Positions 1-8,606 of a stretch of 64,000 bases of DNA are shown in pieces. The stretch covers positions 372,001-436,000 of the forward strand of contig JBMNKK010000001.1 of assembly GCA_050952125.1 (NCBI GenBank), given 5' to 3'. The translations under genes and the position numbers were made by a program. Position 1 is the stretch's first letter. Each line of letters opens with the position of its first letter. Source of the stretch: UBA3951 sp050952125 (GTDB taxonomy: Bacteria; Bacillota; Sulfobacillia; Fermentithermobacillales; Fermentithermobacillaceae). The notes below the pieces were generated by a model. That model was not told the origin of the DNA, made no database searches, and saw only the letters and a list, made by a program, of their open reading frames with translations.

Positions 1-1007
1 ATGGAGTCTATATCAGTTGAAGAAAAGAAGTCTGCTTCAACCCAAAAGCTACTGACGTTGTTCAGGTGAACGTCGTCAGGTATCCACCAAGTCCAAAAGC
101 GGAAGAAAACGGATTCCTTAAGTACCTCGGCCGCTACCGACAAACACTGGTCCATCTCGTTTGCGGCCGTCGCTCTGAAGTAGTAGGTCCCGTCAAGCCA
201 TGAGGTTAGGTCGAGCTCAACCAACCTGTACCAGACTTCATCGTCATGTTCCAGTCCCCAATCAAATTCGATCATATCCGGACCTACGGGGCTCCAGTTG
301 ATTCCATCGTCAGACCACTCGAACTCGATGGAGTCTACGTCAGTTGAAGAAGCGAAAGAGGCCTCAACGGGATAGCAATGGGAGTTGCCCGGGTGAATCG
401 CGCCTTCGTTGCCCAGCCACCAACCATAAAAGACGATATCGGGCTCGCCTAGAAGAGTGACGGACTGTCCCAGAATCTCATGTGTGAGTGAAGGCGCTTC
501 CGAATCGCCTTCCGGGTCGCCTTCCAGGTCGCCGTCTTGCCCGGGGACGCCGGCAGGATCTTCGGGTTCATGTTGATCCGGCGCGGGAGACTCAGAAGGG
601 TCTTGTTCGGGATCCTGCTCACCTTCGGATGGAGTTTGAGGTTCATCCTCGGGTTCTTGTTCGTCGCCTACGGAGGATTCAGGTGGATCTCCGGGGCCTT
701 CCTCCCCTGGCGGAAAGCTGGGTTCATCCCCGGGCTGTTGTTCGCTCTCTTCCGGAGGCTCAGGAGTACCTGGTTCCGGGTCCTCCTCGCCCTCGTAAGA
801 AGAACCAGGATCGGCTTCCTCTCCAGGTTCTCTTGGGACGGGATCGACGGGAGAGTTGCTCTCCTCATCCTGATCGTTGTCCGGAGACCCTTCAGCGTGA
901 ACAACCCGGACCGGTGGCCCCACGTTGTTGGAAACTATCAGCCCGTGCCCAACCACATAGCTGACGATCAAGAGTGTGGCGATAGAAAGCCTAAGTAACC
1001 TCTTCAT
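1..1007 (-). CDS. Secreted acidic repeat protein, partial (C-terminus beyond window)
   Basis: The frame is open from an ATG at 1007 to the left edge, so at least 335 residues are visible and the C-terminus is missing. Residues 1-40 form a signal peptide (basic MKRLLR start, then a hydrophobic stretch, ending near VVHAEG). Residues about 41-175 are a low-complexity linker very rich in Glu, Asp, Pro and Ser, typical of an extended cell-wall-spanning stalk. After it come at least two copies of a roughly 108-residue unit; the shared core (SSTDVDSIEFEW in one copy, SSTDIDS in the next) lies about 324 bp apart, at 325-360 and 1-40. The units look like beta-rich extracellular modules, but I do not recognise a named family. 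The gene lies downstream of an SLH fragment on the same strand, which suggests a cell-surface role. Function unknown. Confidence 0.75.
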   Translation of the reverse strand, partial: MKRLLRLSIATLLIVSYVVGHGLIVSNNVGPPVRVVHAEGSPDNDQDEESNSPVDPVPREPGEEADPGSSYEGEEDPEPGTPEPPEESEQQPGDEPSFPPGEEGPGDPPESSVGDEQEPEDEPQTPSEGEQDPEQDPSESPAPDQHEPEDPAGVPGQDGDLEGDPEGDSEAPSLTHEILGQSVTLLGEPDIVFYGWWLGNEGAIHPGNSHCYPVEASFASSTDVDSIEFEWSDDGINWSPVGPDMIEFDWGLEHDDEVWYRLVELDLTSWLDGTYYFRATAANEMDQCLSVAAEVLKESVFFRFWTWWIPDDVHLNNVSSFWVEADFFSSTDIDS

Positions 1008-1192
1008 ACCTGACCATCCCCCGGTTACGCATTTGGCATTTGATATGCGCTCTACCTTCTCGTGCCTGCTTTCAAGCGTGGCACCGAGGTTGCTCTAACG
1101 GTCGGTAACATCTGTCTTTGGGAGGAACTCACTCTCTGCGAATGCAACTGGCCCGCTGCTATGGAGTTGTGTATTGAGACAGAGATATCCTT

Positions 1193-1576
1193 CTATTTCT
1201 TCCAAAACCGCGCAACCATGACCGCTGCTTCGGCGCGTGTGACGCTCTCTTCTGGCGCCAGATTGCCCGCGTCTCTCCCTTGAACGATGCCTACTTCGAC
1301 GCAAGTGGCTACGTCCGCGAAGGCCCAGGCGGAGACCTTCTCCATGTCGGCAAACCGAATCAATACCCGGGCTGCGTCGAGACTAGATAGATCCGGCGTC
1401 CCCAGCCGCAGGGCCCGGGCAAGCATGGTGCACGCCTCTTGCCTGGTCACAGGGGCGTTCGGACGGAAGGTGCCATCCTCGTATCCACTGACCAGCCCTG
1501 CTTCGGCTGCCGCGGCCAGCTCTTCGTAGCATGAATCGCCTGGCGACGGAACACTCGACCCACTCGCCTTTCGCAA
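1193..1576 (-). pseudogene. SLH-domain fragment, probable relic of an S-layer protein gene
   Basis: The frame encodes 127 residues that are almost entirely two S-layer homology (SLH) repeats: residues about 14-55 (AGLVSGYEDGTFRP core, then VTRQEA) and about 76-125 (FADMEKVSAWAF, then VTRAEAA). SLH repeats bind pyruvylated cell-wall polymer and normally sit at one end of a secreted protein. Here there is no signal peptide. The only start is a TTG at 1576 with no clear ribosome site, and a stop codon lies in frame seven codons upstream. The first SLH copy also lacks the usual F-x-D-V opening. I therefore read it as a surviving C-terminal fragment of a larger S-layer gene, although a small expressed protein cannot be excluded. 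Confidence 0.55.
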
Positions 1577-1701
1577 TTGTTGGACGCCTCGATCCTACAG
1601 TTCAAGCGACCGGGAGTCTTTGCGGTAATTGCAGGCTTTAATGGAATTGCAGCGGAGTGAGGAAATGAAGCGGATCAATGGGGCGGCATTCCTACAGTAG
1701 A

Positions 1702-1731
1702 TTGACGCGATCGGAAATGGCATTTTATACT
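1702..1731 (+). promoter_or_regulatory. Probable sigma-A promoter of the AraC-family gene
   Basis: A TTGACG box at 1702-1707 and a TATACT box at 1726-1731 are separated by 18 bases, giving a close match to the vegetative consensus. Transcription would begin near 1738 and leave a leader of about 95 bases before the ATG at 1832. Confidence 0.6.
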
Positions 1732-1831
1732 AAGATTGAAATATCTGATAAGATAGGAGCCCACGCGCGGGATTGTCCTGTGGTACTAAGAACTTGATGA
1801 GGAGAGCACTAGACGTACAGGAGTGGTGGGG

Positions 1832-2752
1832 ATGGGTTCAGCCGCCAAGTACCGTGTGTTTCGCGATCACGACTACAAGGCGCCCGACTTCATCCCTACC
1901 CGAATATATGCCTCGTCACGCCTGAGTTACGTTGTGACGCCGCGGCCTGCGCCGCTTCCACCCTGCACTCTCCATTATCACAGCACGTACGAGTTCGTTA
2001 CTCCCTATCTCCCCGTCACCGTCGGCATCGGCGGCGGAGGGGAGTACCGCGAGGTCAGGTTAATCGAAAACCAGATCGTCGCGTTCAACGCCGATCAGGA
2101 GCACGGTCCCGGCCACGATCCCGGCCAACTGGCATGCCGCGCGTTTATGGTAGACAAGACTCTCGTCCAGGAAGCTGCCGCTGCGGCGGGCTTCACCAGG
2201 ACAGTCGAGTTCGCAAACACCGGTTGCCCTCCACCCTCAATGATGCGGGCACTTGCGAACCAGTTTGCGGAAGAGTCGCGTGGGCGACAGGTTGGAAGCG
2301 AGTTCATGCTGGATCTAATCGCCATGCAGCTCATCATGCACATCTTGAGGACCTGCAAGAGCAACGTGCCGGGGGTTCGGCGTTATAGAGGGCAAGTAGA
2401 CCGGGATCGCGTAGCCCGCGTTATCGAGTACTTCCACGATGATCCTTGTCATCAATACTCTCTGGATGAAGTAACACGCCTGGCTCAGATGGACCGGTTC
2501 CGATTCATCCGTTCCTTCAAAGCCGTCACAGGAAAGACACCGCACAAGTACTTGACGAGCCTGAAGATTGAGCGAGCCTGTCAATACCTGGAGAAAAGCA
2601 AGATGACCATGACCGAGATCTGCATCGCGTGCGGCTTCTCTGACCCAAGCCATTTTTCAACAGTGTTCAAGCGGGAGATGGGCGTGTCGCCATCGGAATA
2701 CAGGCGTCAGGTGGCCCGTAGACAAATAGATGGTCGGGGCGACTGGACTTGA
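1832..2752 (+). CDS. AraC-family transcriptional regulator
   Basis: This is a one-component transcription regulator of about 306 residues. The N-terminal half (to about residue 170) is a cupin-like sensor domain, with HYHSTYEF followed by hydrophobic strands. The C-terminal 100 residues form the double helix-turn-helix of AraC proteins: YSLDEVTRLAQMDRFRFIRSF is the first helix pair and MTEICIACGFSDPSHFSTVFKREMG the second. I chose ATG 1832 over GTG 1823 because AGGAG at 1819-1823 overlaps the GTG but lies 8 bases before the ATG. The neighbours do not reveal its target or ligand. The last codons and the stop lie inside the 3' end of the opposing tRNA-Pro gene, a 19-bp overlap, so the final residues GRGDWT are antisense tRNA sequence. 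Confidence 0.88.
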   Translation: MGSAAKYRVFRDHDYKAPDFIPTRIYASSRLSYVVTPRPAPLPPCTLHYHSTYEFVTPYLPVTVGIGGGGEYREVRLIENQIVAFNADQEHGPGHDPGQLACRAFMVDKTLVQEAAAAAGFTRTVEFANTGCPPPSMMRALANQFAEESRGRQVGSEFMLDLIAMQLIMHILRTCKSNVPGVRRYRGQVDRDRVARVIEYFHDDPCHQYSLDEVTRLAQMDRFRFIRSFKAVTGKTPHKYLTSLKIERACQYLEKSKMTMTEICIACGFSDPSHFSTVFKREMGVSPSEYRRQVARRQIDGRGDWT

Positions 2753-2807
2753 ACCAGCGACCTCATGGTCCCGAACCATGCGCGCTACCAAGCTGCGCTA
2801 CGCCCCG
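2734..2807 (-). tRNA. tRNA-Pro(CGG)
   Basis: The 74-base gene folds as a complete cloverleaf. The acceptor strands CGGGGCG and CGCCCCG pair perfectly, with discriminator A. The anticodon stem CATGG/CCATG encloses TTCGGGA (anticodon CGG), and the T loop is GGTTCAAGTC. No CCA is encoded. Its 3' end overlaps the 3' end of the opposing AraC-family gene. Confidence 0.95.
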
Positions 2808-2818
2808 ACACGTTCCTC

Positions 2819-2848
2819 ATTATAACACCACGCAGGCGTTTCCAGCAA
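2819..2848 (-). promoter_or_regulatory. Promoter of tRNA-Pro
   Basis: On the minus strand a perfect TATAAT (2819-2824) is preceded at 18 bases by TTGCTG (2843-2848), about a dozen bases upstream of the tRNA 5' end. Confidence 0.65.
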
Positions 2849-2915
2849 TCCGCTATTTCCGAGGCAACTTGAGCCGATCCGCGCGTGAGCGAGCGCCGAC
2901 ACCTCTCCGAGCATA

Positions 2916-4010
2916 CTAGGCCTTCGCCCCAGCATCTGCCGCCTCCATCAGTTCCTTCACCCGCGGCAGCGCCTCAAGCGCAGCCCTCTCACCTGCCGCG
3001 ATCAGTTGTCTGGCGCGGTAGAACTGATGCGCGTGGAAGCGCCTCACATCCGGCTTGATGAAAACATCAGCATACGTGCTGGCCTTGAACGGCTCTCGCC
3101 CCTGCTCGAGGAGGGATGTGATGATGTCAAGGCCGGCAAGGGTCGCCCTAAAGGCGGTCCACCCTTCTCCTTTGGGAGACTTGGCGGCTTTCTGTCCCGC
3201 GTTCCCAATGTGCAGGCGGGACAGGAACTCTCTCTTGCGGTTGATGCCGTCAGGGCGCGCACTCTCCCGGCGTTCCGCATACCCCGCAAGCCTCTTCGAC
3301 ATGCCGCTGTAAGCCGCCAACGACCTCTGCCACGGCACGTTCTGCTCTTTGGCAAGCTCGTGCAGTTTTTCTCTGACTTCGCGCATCTGCACCATGGAAA
3401 GGCTAAATCCAAGCGTCGCCCGTATCCAGATGTCGTGCGGGTTGTTGACGTCAACCGCAACCACTCTACCTGCGCCCAAAGCTCTGGCAGCGCCGATAGG
3501 GATGTTGTCAATCAGGCCGCCGTCAACCAGCACCCTCCCATCCAGAGTGATGGGCTCAAAGATTCCGGGTATGGACATGCTGGCTCTTACGGCGTCGCAG
3601 ACACTGCCGGTATCGATGTAGATCGGCTCTTCCTTCTCCAAATCAGCCGCGACCACAGTGAAACGGATCCCTCGGTCACGGAGGTCCTCGAACGTGGTGT
3701 CGCCAATGAACTTGCGGAATATGGCTTTCACAACTTCGCCCTTTAGACCTCCTGTGCGGAGGTTCATGTCTGCCCAGCCGGACATCGACCGCGCAGTGAC
3801 CGATCTGGCTATCGCTTCAGCCTCTTCCAGCTTCCCGCAGACGTATGCGGACCCGATAATCGCTCCCATGCTGGTGCCTGTAACGACAGGAAACTCAATC
3901 CCGTGAGATGAAAGCACCTTCAGGACTCCGATGTGGCAGAGGCCCCTCGCGGCTCCCCCGCCTAGGGCAATACCCAATGGAATGGCCTCAGTCCCCACCT
4001 CTGCATCCAT
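2916..4010 (-). CDS. Patatin-like phospholipase (RssA/NTE type)
   Basis: The 364-residue protein is a Ser-Asp dyad lipid acyl hydrolase of the patatin superfamily. The glycine-rich oxyanion loop GGGAARG (residues 16-22), nucleophile motif GTSMG (Ser46) and DGG motif (Asp162) are all present in the right order, and the DGG is followed by LIDNIP. The patatin fold ends near residue 200. The remaining 160 residues are mostly charged helices of unknown role. There is no signal peptide, so it probably acts in the cytosol or at the inner face of the membrane. It stands alone, with no lipid gene nearby. The physiological substrate cannot be read from the sequence. Confidence 0.9.
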   Translation of the reverse strand: MDAEVGTEAIPLGIALGGGAARGLCHIGVLKVLSSHGIEFPVVTGTSMGAIIGSAYVCGKLEEAEAIARSVTARSMSGWADMNLRTGGLKGEVVKAIFRKFIGDTTFEDLRDRGIRFTVVAADLEKEEPIYIDTGSVCDAVRASMSIPGIFEPITLDGRVLVDGGLIDNIPIGAARALGAGRVVAVDVNNPHDIWIRATLGFSLSMVQMREVREKLHELAKEQNVPWQRSLAAYSGMSKRLAGYAERRESARPDGINRKREFLSRLHIGNAGQKAAKSPKGEGWTAFRATLAGLDIITSLLEQGREPFKASTYADVFIKPDVRRFHAHQFYRARQLIAAGERAALEALPRVKELMEAADAGAKA

Positions 4011-4485
4011 CTTCAGTCACCTCAGAGTCATCTTACGCCGGGGGCGCATTACTGGTAACGCACGTGCTGCCAACTTCCGGACCTCAACGGGCACGATGTA
4101 CCATATCCTTTACGGATCTTCCCCTGACGACTTCTCCTTCCGCCGCCTTTCTGCTATTCTAACTCTGCGCTTCAACGCTGGCTCCCAAGACCCACTTTCC
4201 TTGGTGAGAGCGGCAAGCTGGCAGTAATGAAGGGCCGAGGACCTGGCACGCCGACCAGACGCAGCCGGCACCTTGAGAAAACCCAATGAGAAGGAAAGGC
4301 TAACCCATGGCTGGGCTATCTCGTTATGGGCAGGCCGCGACAGACACGATTTTGCTCCTATCATTGTGACATTGGAGTCGCTCACATCGTAGACAATACG
4401 TGGTCCTCCCCGCAGCCGTGACTGACAGCACACGAAACGGCACAGGAGGGCGCGCTGACTAGCAGCGGACAAGGAGGCGAGAAAC
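4011..4485. other. Non-coding region between divergent patatin and mgtE genes
   Basis: About 475 bases carry no credible gene. The region must hold the promoters of both neighbours, and the mgtE ribosome site AAGGAGG lies at its right end. A TATCAT element near 4358 could be a minus-10 box, but no good minus-35 box goes with it. I looked for the M-box magnesium riboswitch expected before mgtE genes and could not make one out. Confidence 0.4.
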
Positions 4486-5826
4486 ATGGCAGTGTTCGAC
4501 AGGCCGGAGATAAGAGATCTAATTGAGGCAAGGGACTGGACCGCGTTGCGCGAGAAGATGTCCCATTGGCAAGTCCCGGACATAGCGGACCTTATTACGG
4601 AGCTAGACAAGGAATACCGTGTTCTGCTGTTCAGGTCACTGCCGCGGAGTATCGCCGCCGACGTATTCTCAGAATTCGAGTCTGAGGACCAGAAAGCTCT
4701 GCTCATCGATCTGACGGACGAAGAAGCCCGGAACATTGTGGCCGGCCTTCGCCCGGACGACAGGACTGCGCTCTTGGAGGAACTCCCGGGGCAAATGACG
4801 CAGAGACTGCTTAACCTGCTCGACGCCGAGGATTTGAAGGAAGCCAGGCAGCTTCTGGGATACCCTGAGGGCAGCGTCGGACGCTTGATGACTCCCGACT
4901 ACATTGCGGTCCGCGGCGAGTGGACCGTTGCCGAAGCCATGGAGCACATCCGCAAGAAAGGTCGCGAGACTGAAACCATCAACGTGGCCTACGTAATCGA
5001 TAAGTCGTGGCACTTGGTCGGCGCTGTCTCGCTAAGGCATCTCGTCCTCTCTCAGCCAACTACGGTGGTGGCGGGCATCATGACTACGCCAGCAGTCAGC
5101 CTTCCGGCGTTCGCCGACCGCGAAGAGGCAAGCAGGACTATGGACAAGTACAGCCTGTTCGTACTCCCGGTCGTGGATTCTGACGGGATACTTGTAGGTT
5201 TGGTGACGGGCGACGACGTGTTCGAACTGGCAGCCGAAGAGGCCACCGAAGACTTCCACAAGGGAGCCGCGGTAAACCCGCTGAAAGTCGGGTTTGGCGA
5301 CGCGAGTATAGGGCTTCTCTTCAGGAGCCGGATCGGTTGGTTGATGGGGCTCATTTTCATGAATCTGATCACTGCGGGAGTGATCGCTAAGTACGAGCAC
5401 GCGATCTCCCAAGTAGTGGCACTGGTCGTTTTTCTGCCCCTACTGATCGGTTGCGGCGGCAACGCCGGAACGCAAGCCGCCACGCTGGTGATCCGTGATC
5501 TTGCGACCGGCGACGCGGAATTCAAGGACTGGCTGCACCTCATCCTCAAGGAGGCCGGTATATCATTGATGCTCGGCCTCACAATAGGCCTGGTTGTCTG
5601 GGGCCCTGGCGTGCTTCAGGGCGGTGCTCCGGTCGGCGTCGTGGTAGCGCTGAGCGGAGCGGCGGTGGTCACCATAAGCAGCATAGTCGGCATCGCTGCC
5701 CCTCTAATCCTTGGCCGGATGGGATTCGATCCGGCGGCGTCGAGTTCGCCGCTCATCACATCGGTGGCAGACGTGCTTGGAGTTATCATCTACTTCGCCG
5801 TTGCGGGTTGGTATCTGAAGATATGA
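4486..5826 (+). CDS. mgtE: Magnesium transporter MgtE, copy 1
   Basis: MgtE is a homodimeric, Mg2+-gated Mg2+ channel of the plasma membrane. The 446 residues show the full family layout. A helical MgtE-N superhelix occupies about 20-125 (repeated LLEELPGQMTQRLL-type helices). Two CBS domains follow at about 130-255, with the typical YPEGSVGRLMTP entry and a VDSDGILVGLVTGDDVFE end. A five-helix pore domain spans about 280-446 and contains GCGGNAGTQAATL, the family's pore signature. A strong AAGGAGG lies 7 bases before the ATG. The stop is 13 bases before the start of a second mgtE, so the two are almost certainly co-transcribed. Confidence 0.95.
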   Translation: MAVFDRPEIRDLIEARDWTALREKMSHWQVPDIADLITELDKEYRVLLFRSLPRSIAADVFSEFESEDQKALLIDLTDEEARNIVAGLRPDDRTALLEELPGQMTQRLLNLLDAEDLKEARQLLGYPEGSVGRLMTPDYIAVRGEWTVAEAMEHIRKKGRETETINVAYVIDKSWHLVGAVSLRHLVLSQPTTVVAGIMTTPAVSLPAFADREEASRTMDKYSLFVLPVVDSDGILVGLVTGDDVFELAAEEATEDFHKGAAVNPLKVGFGDASIGLLFRSRIGWLMGLIFMNLITAGVIAKYEHAISQVVALVVFLPLLIGCGGNAGTQAATLVIRDLATGDAEFKDWLHLILKEAGISLMLGLTIGLVVWGPGVLQGGAPVGVVVALSGAAVVTISSIVGIAAPLILGRMGFDPAASSSPLITSVADVLGVIIYFAVAGWYLKI

Positions 5827-5839
5827 GGGGGTGCGCAGG

Positions 5840-7177
5840 ATGACCTTGAGGAGACCTGAAGTCAAGAACCTCATTGAAGCAAGAGATTGGGCCAGGTTGA
5901 AGGAACTCGCCTCGAAGTGGCCCATAGCCGACGTGGCCGAGCTGCTGACCAGCCTCGAAAAGCCGGACAGGGTGCTCCTTTATCGTTCGTTGCCCAGAAT
6001 GCTCGCGGCAGAGGTATTCGCTTACTTCGAGCCGGCCGAGCAGGATGACTTCCTGCGCGATCTCACCGATGAAGAGACCCGCAACGTTGTAGCTCACCTG
6101 GCACCCGACGACCGCACGTCGCTTCTGGAGGAGCTTCCGGCAGAGGTGACGCAGCGCCTTCTAAGCCTGCTCAGCCCGGCAGACTTGAATGAGGCACGAG
6201 AGCTTCTGGGATACCCGGAGGAAAGCATCGGGCGCTTGATGACGCCCAACTACGTCTCCGTCCGTGCGGAGTGGACCGTAAGCCGTACAATGGATGAGAT
6301 CAGAATGAAGGGCAAAGACAGCGAGACCATCAATGCTATCTACGTTACCGATCTCGCCTCCAGGCTGGTCGGAGTGGTGTCCCTTAGAGACGTGGTGCTC
6401 GGGAATCCGGGTGACAAGATCCGCGGGATGATGAGAGCGCCCGCCATAAGCATCAGCGCCTTTGAGGACCGCGAGGAAGCAGCCAGGTTGATTGATCGTT
6501 ACGATTTCTGGGTTCTCCCGGTGGTTGATTCCCAGGGAGTCTTGGTCGGGATAGTCACCGGCGACGACGTGTTCACGGTGGCGCGGGAGGAGACTACGGA
6601 GGACTTCCACAAGGGCGCGGGCGTCACTCCGCTGCACGAGCCGCTTAAAGACGCCAAGCCCGGCCTCCTGTACAAGAGCCGTGTCCCGTGGCTGCTGCTG
6701 CTAGTCGGAGTTTATCTTCTCTCCGGAGCGGTCATGTCCAGGTTCGAGGATACTATCGCGAGAGCGGTATCCCTCGTCTTCTTCATGCCTTTGATAATCG
6801 ATAGCGCAGGTAATGCGGGCTCTCAATCTGCAGCGCTGATGGTACGCGCTCTGGCTATGGGCGATGTTGACTCAAGCGATTGGGGTCGGGTGCTGGGCAG
6901 AGAAGTGGGCCTGTCGCTTGCCCTGGGCGTCACCATGGGGGCTACCGTGTGGGCAGTGGCATCTTTCAGAACCGACCCGATGGTCGGCATCATAACCGGT
7001 GCCTCTATGGTGGTAGTCGTTGTCTTGGCTTCACTCGTGGGAATCGCAGTGCCCTTTGCGCTGCACAGATTCGGTCTTGACCCGGCTGCAGCCAGCCTGC
7101 CGTTTGTCACGTCGGTAGCGGACATCATGGGCGTACTGGTCTACTTCTCGATGGCCGGGTGGGTCCTGGGAGCTTAA
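5840..7177 (+). CDS. mgtE: Magnesium transporter MgtE, copy 2
   Basis: This is a second complete MgtE of 445 residues with the same MgtE-N, CBS-CBS and five-helix pore layout as copy 1, including DSAGNAGSQSAALMVRAL in the pore. GAGGGGG at 5825-5831 lies 8 bases before ATG 5840, so I prefer this start to the GTG at 5831. The two proteins are clearly related along their length but differ at many positions, which points to an old tandem duplication. In the pore motif the first copy has GCGGNAGTQ where this one has DSAGNAGSQ, so ion preference or gating may differ. Confidence 0.93.
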   Translation: MTLRRPEVKNLIEARDWARLKELASKWPIADVAELLTSLEKPDRVLLYRSLPRMLAAEVFAYFEPAEQDDFLRDLTDEETRNVVAHLAPDDRTSLLEELPAEVTQRLLSLLSPADLNEARELLGYPEESIGRLMTPNYVSVRAEWTVSRTMDEIRMKGKDSETINAIYVTDLASRLVGVVSLRDVVLGNPGDKIRGMMRAPAISISAFEDREEAARLIDRYDFWVLPVVDSQGVLVGIVTGDDVFTVAREETTEDFHKGAGVTPLHEPLKDAKPGLLYKSRVPWLLLLVGVYLLSGAVMSRFEDTIARAVSLVFFMPLIIDSAGNAGSQSAALMVRALAMGDVDSSDWGRVLGREVGLSLALGVTMGATVWAVASFRTDPMVGIITGASMVVVVVLASLVGIAVPFALHRFGLDPAAASLPFVTSVADIMGVLVYFSMAGWVLGA

Positions 7178-7437
7178 GGCTCATTTTGCCGTGTATAGCG
7201 GTACCGTCCTCGGGCGTCAGATGCGGCGGCCTTTACGAGACATTGCTGGAGTTTCCTCGCCTGGCCTATGTCGGAAAGGCGATAGCCTCGCATGGCAGCC
7301 TTCAGTATCTCAGGCCGCGCGTACTTCCTGTATCCTGCCGCGGTTCCTGTGTACCGCAAGAAAGAGATCACCGGGCGTTACCCCCTCGGGAGAGAGTATG
7401 CCCGGCGGTCTCCGGATAGGACACATTATTGGATGAA

Positions 7438-7471
7438 GGCGCCTCGCGCAGCGCGACTCCGCTGAGGCGCC
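7438..7471. terminator. Hairpin between convergent mgtE and SIS genes
   Basis: GGCGCCTC (7438-7445) and GAGGCGCC (7464-7471) form a perfect 8-bp stem between two converging genes. There is no clear U-tract on either strand, so it is only a possible terminator. The preceding 260 bases (7178-7437) show no gene I can support. Confidence 0.4.
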
Positions 7472-7475
7472 GCTC

Positions 7476-8606
7476 TTATACCTTGTAGCTAATGCTTGGC
7501 ACCAAAGCCATAGCTTCGTGAAAAACCTCATCGCCCACCCGGAATATGTCCGGGTTGAGCCCCCTGGCCAGGGCACTGAAATAGGCCAGCATGTACAGCG
7601 GGTAAACAAGAACGGTCCCGCTAAAGATCTCAGGTATGCCGTCCGTATTGACACGGATAGTGTCGACCCCGTCGAGGTCGTACGGCTCCGGTGTCACAGA
7701 GACTGCGGGATAGCCCATGTGGGCGACCGCCTTGAGGAAGTGTCCAACCTTATCGTAGCCGGGACCGGGAGTCGACACGCCGATCACCAGCGTATCTTCA
7801 TTGAGGCTGGCGATGGGGCCGTGGAAGGCCTCCTCAGCGCCAAACCCCTCGCTCGCGAGAAGCACCGCTTCCTTGAACTTGAGAGCAATCTCAGACGCGG
7901 TGGTACGGTTAGGCCCGCTGCCTATTACAAAGACCCTCTTCACGCCGGCAAACTTCTCGGCCAGTTGCCTCACCGCAGGCTCGAGAGCAAGAGATCTCTC
8001 TAGCGCCGGCGGAATCAGGTTTAGAGCTCCAAGATACTTGCCGGCTTCGGCTTTCCGGTCTAGGCCAGGATCACCCATGGACTCACTTAAGAAAGCAGCG
8101 ATCTGGTACGCCACGACCACTGTGTTCAGGTAGCTCCTGGTTTTTGGCTCAACATTCTCGCGGCCGCCTCCGACAGGCACAAGAAAATCTGATTCGACAG
8201 CAAGGAGAGATTCCTCGAAGTCGGTCAGCGCGACGGTGAACGCCCCCGCTTGCCTAACCAGGCGGGCAGCATCAACTGTGGCTCGAGTAGCGCCGGAGTG
8301 GGAAAACGTGATCACAGCGGTGCTCTTGCGGATGAGCCCCAACCTATACTGGCTGAACTCAAAGGAATCGTAGGCGTCTGCATCGATCCCGGCAATCTCG
8401 ACTAGGGCATGTGCCGTGGACTGTGCAGCATAGTTTGACGTACCGCATCCGAGTAGAAAGACTCTATCACAGCCTAGCTCCAGAAGCTTGGCACTCGCCT
8501 GCCGTGCCGCCTCCGGGGTCTTGCCCTGAAGACACCTGCGTACGGCTTCAGGAGCCTCCAAAATCGCATCCCACATCCGGAAAGGATGAGAACTCCGTTC
8601 ACTCAC
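7476..8606 (-). CDS. SIS-domain sugar-phosphate isomerase/deaminase (GlmS-C / AgaS-like)
   Basis: The 376-residue protein consists of two tandem SIS domains, the fold of the isomerase half of glucosamine-6-phosphate synthase and of FrlB and AgaS deglycases or deaminases. The first has VFLLGCGTSNYAAQS and ITFSHSGATRATVDAARL (the phosphosugar-binding Ser loop). The second has VFVIGSGPNRTTASEIALKFKE and ends in FHGPIASL. There is no glutaminase domain, so it should release ammonia or an amino acid rather than make glucosamine phosphate. It is the last gene of a leftward operon, and its ATG overlaps the end of the dehydrogenase gene by 4 bases. With NagA upstream, deamination or isomerisation of an amino-sugar phosphate is the likeliest role, by inference. 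Confidence 0.82.
   Translation of the reverse strand: MSERSSHPFRMWDAILEAPEAVRRCLQGKTPEAARQASAKLLELGCDRVFLLGCGTSNYAAQSTAHALVEIAGIDADAYDSFEFSQYRLGLIRKSTAVITFSHSGATRATVDAARLVRQAGAFTVALTDFEESLLAVESDFLVPVGGGRENVEPKTRSYLNTVVVAYQIAAFLSESMGDPGLDRKAEAGKYLGALNLIPPALERSLALEPAVRQLAEKFAGVKRVFVIGSGPNRTTASEIALKFKEAVLLASEGFGAEEAFHGPIASLNEDTLVIGVSTPGPGYDKVGHFLKAVAHMGYPAVSVTPEPYDLDGVDTIRVNTDGIPEIFSGTVLVYPLYMLAYFSALARGLNPDIFRVGDEVFHEAMALVPSISYKV

Noticed and set aside
488..998. Two overlapping plus-strand frames of about 155 codons
   Set aside because: They mirror the acidic Glu/Pro-rich stalk of the minus-strand secreted protein; their Arg/Leu-rich content is typical of such antisense frames.
3006..3746. 246-codon plus-strand frame
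   Set aside because: It is the antisense shadow of the patatin gene, which has all catalytic motifs.
4011..4485. M-box magnesium riboswitch before mgtE
   Set aside because: The conserved M-box core helices could not be aligned with confidence; only scattered similar words are present.
7174..7371. 65-codon minus-strand frame between mgtE and the SIS gene
   Set aside because: Short, without a ribosome site or recognisable domain; could be a relic, but nothing supports a call.
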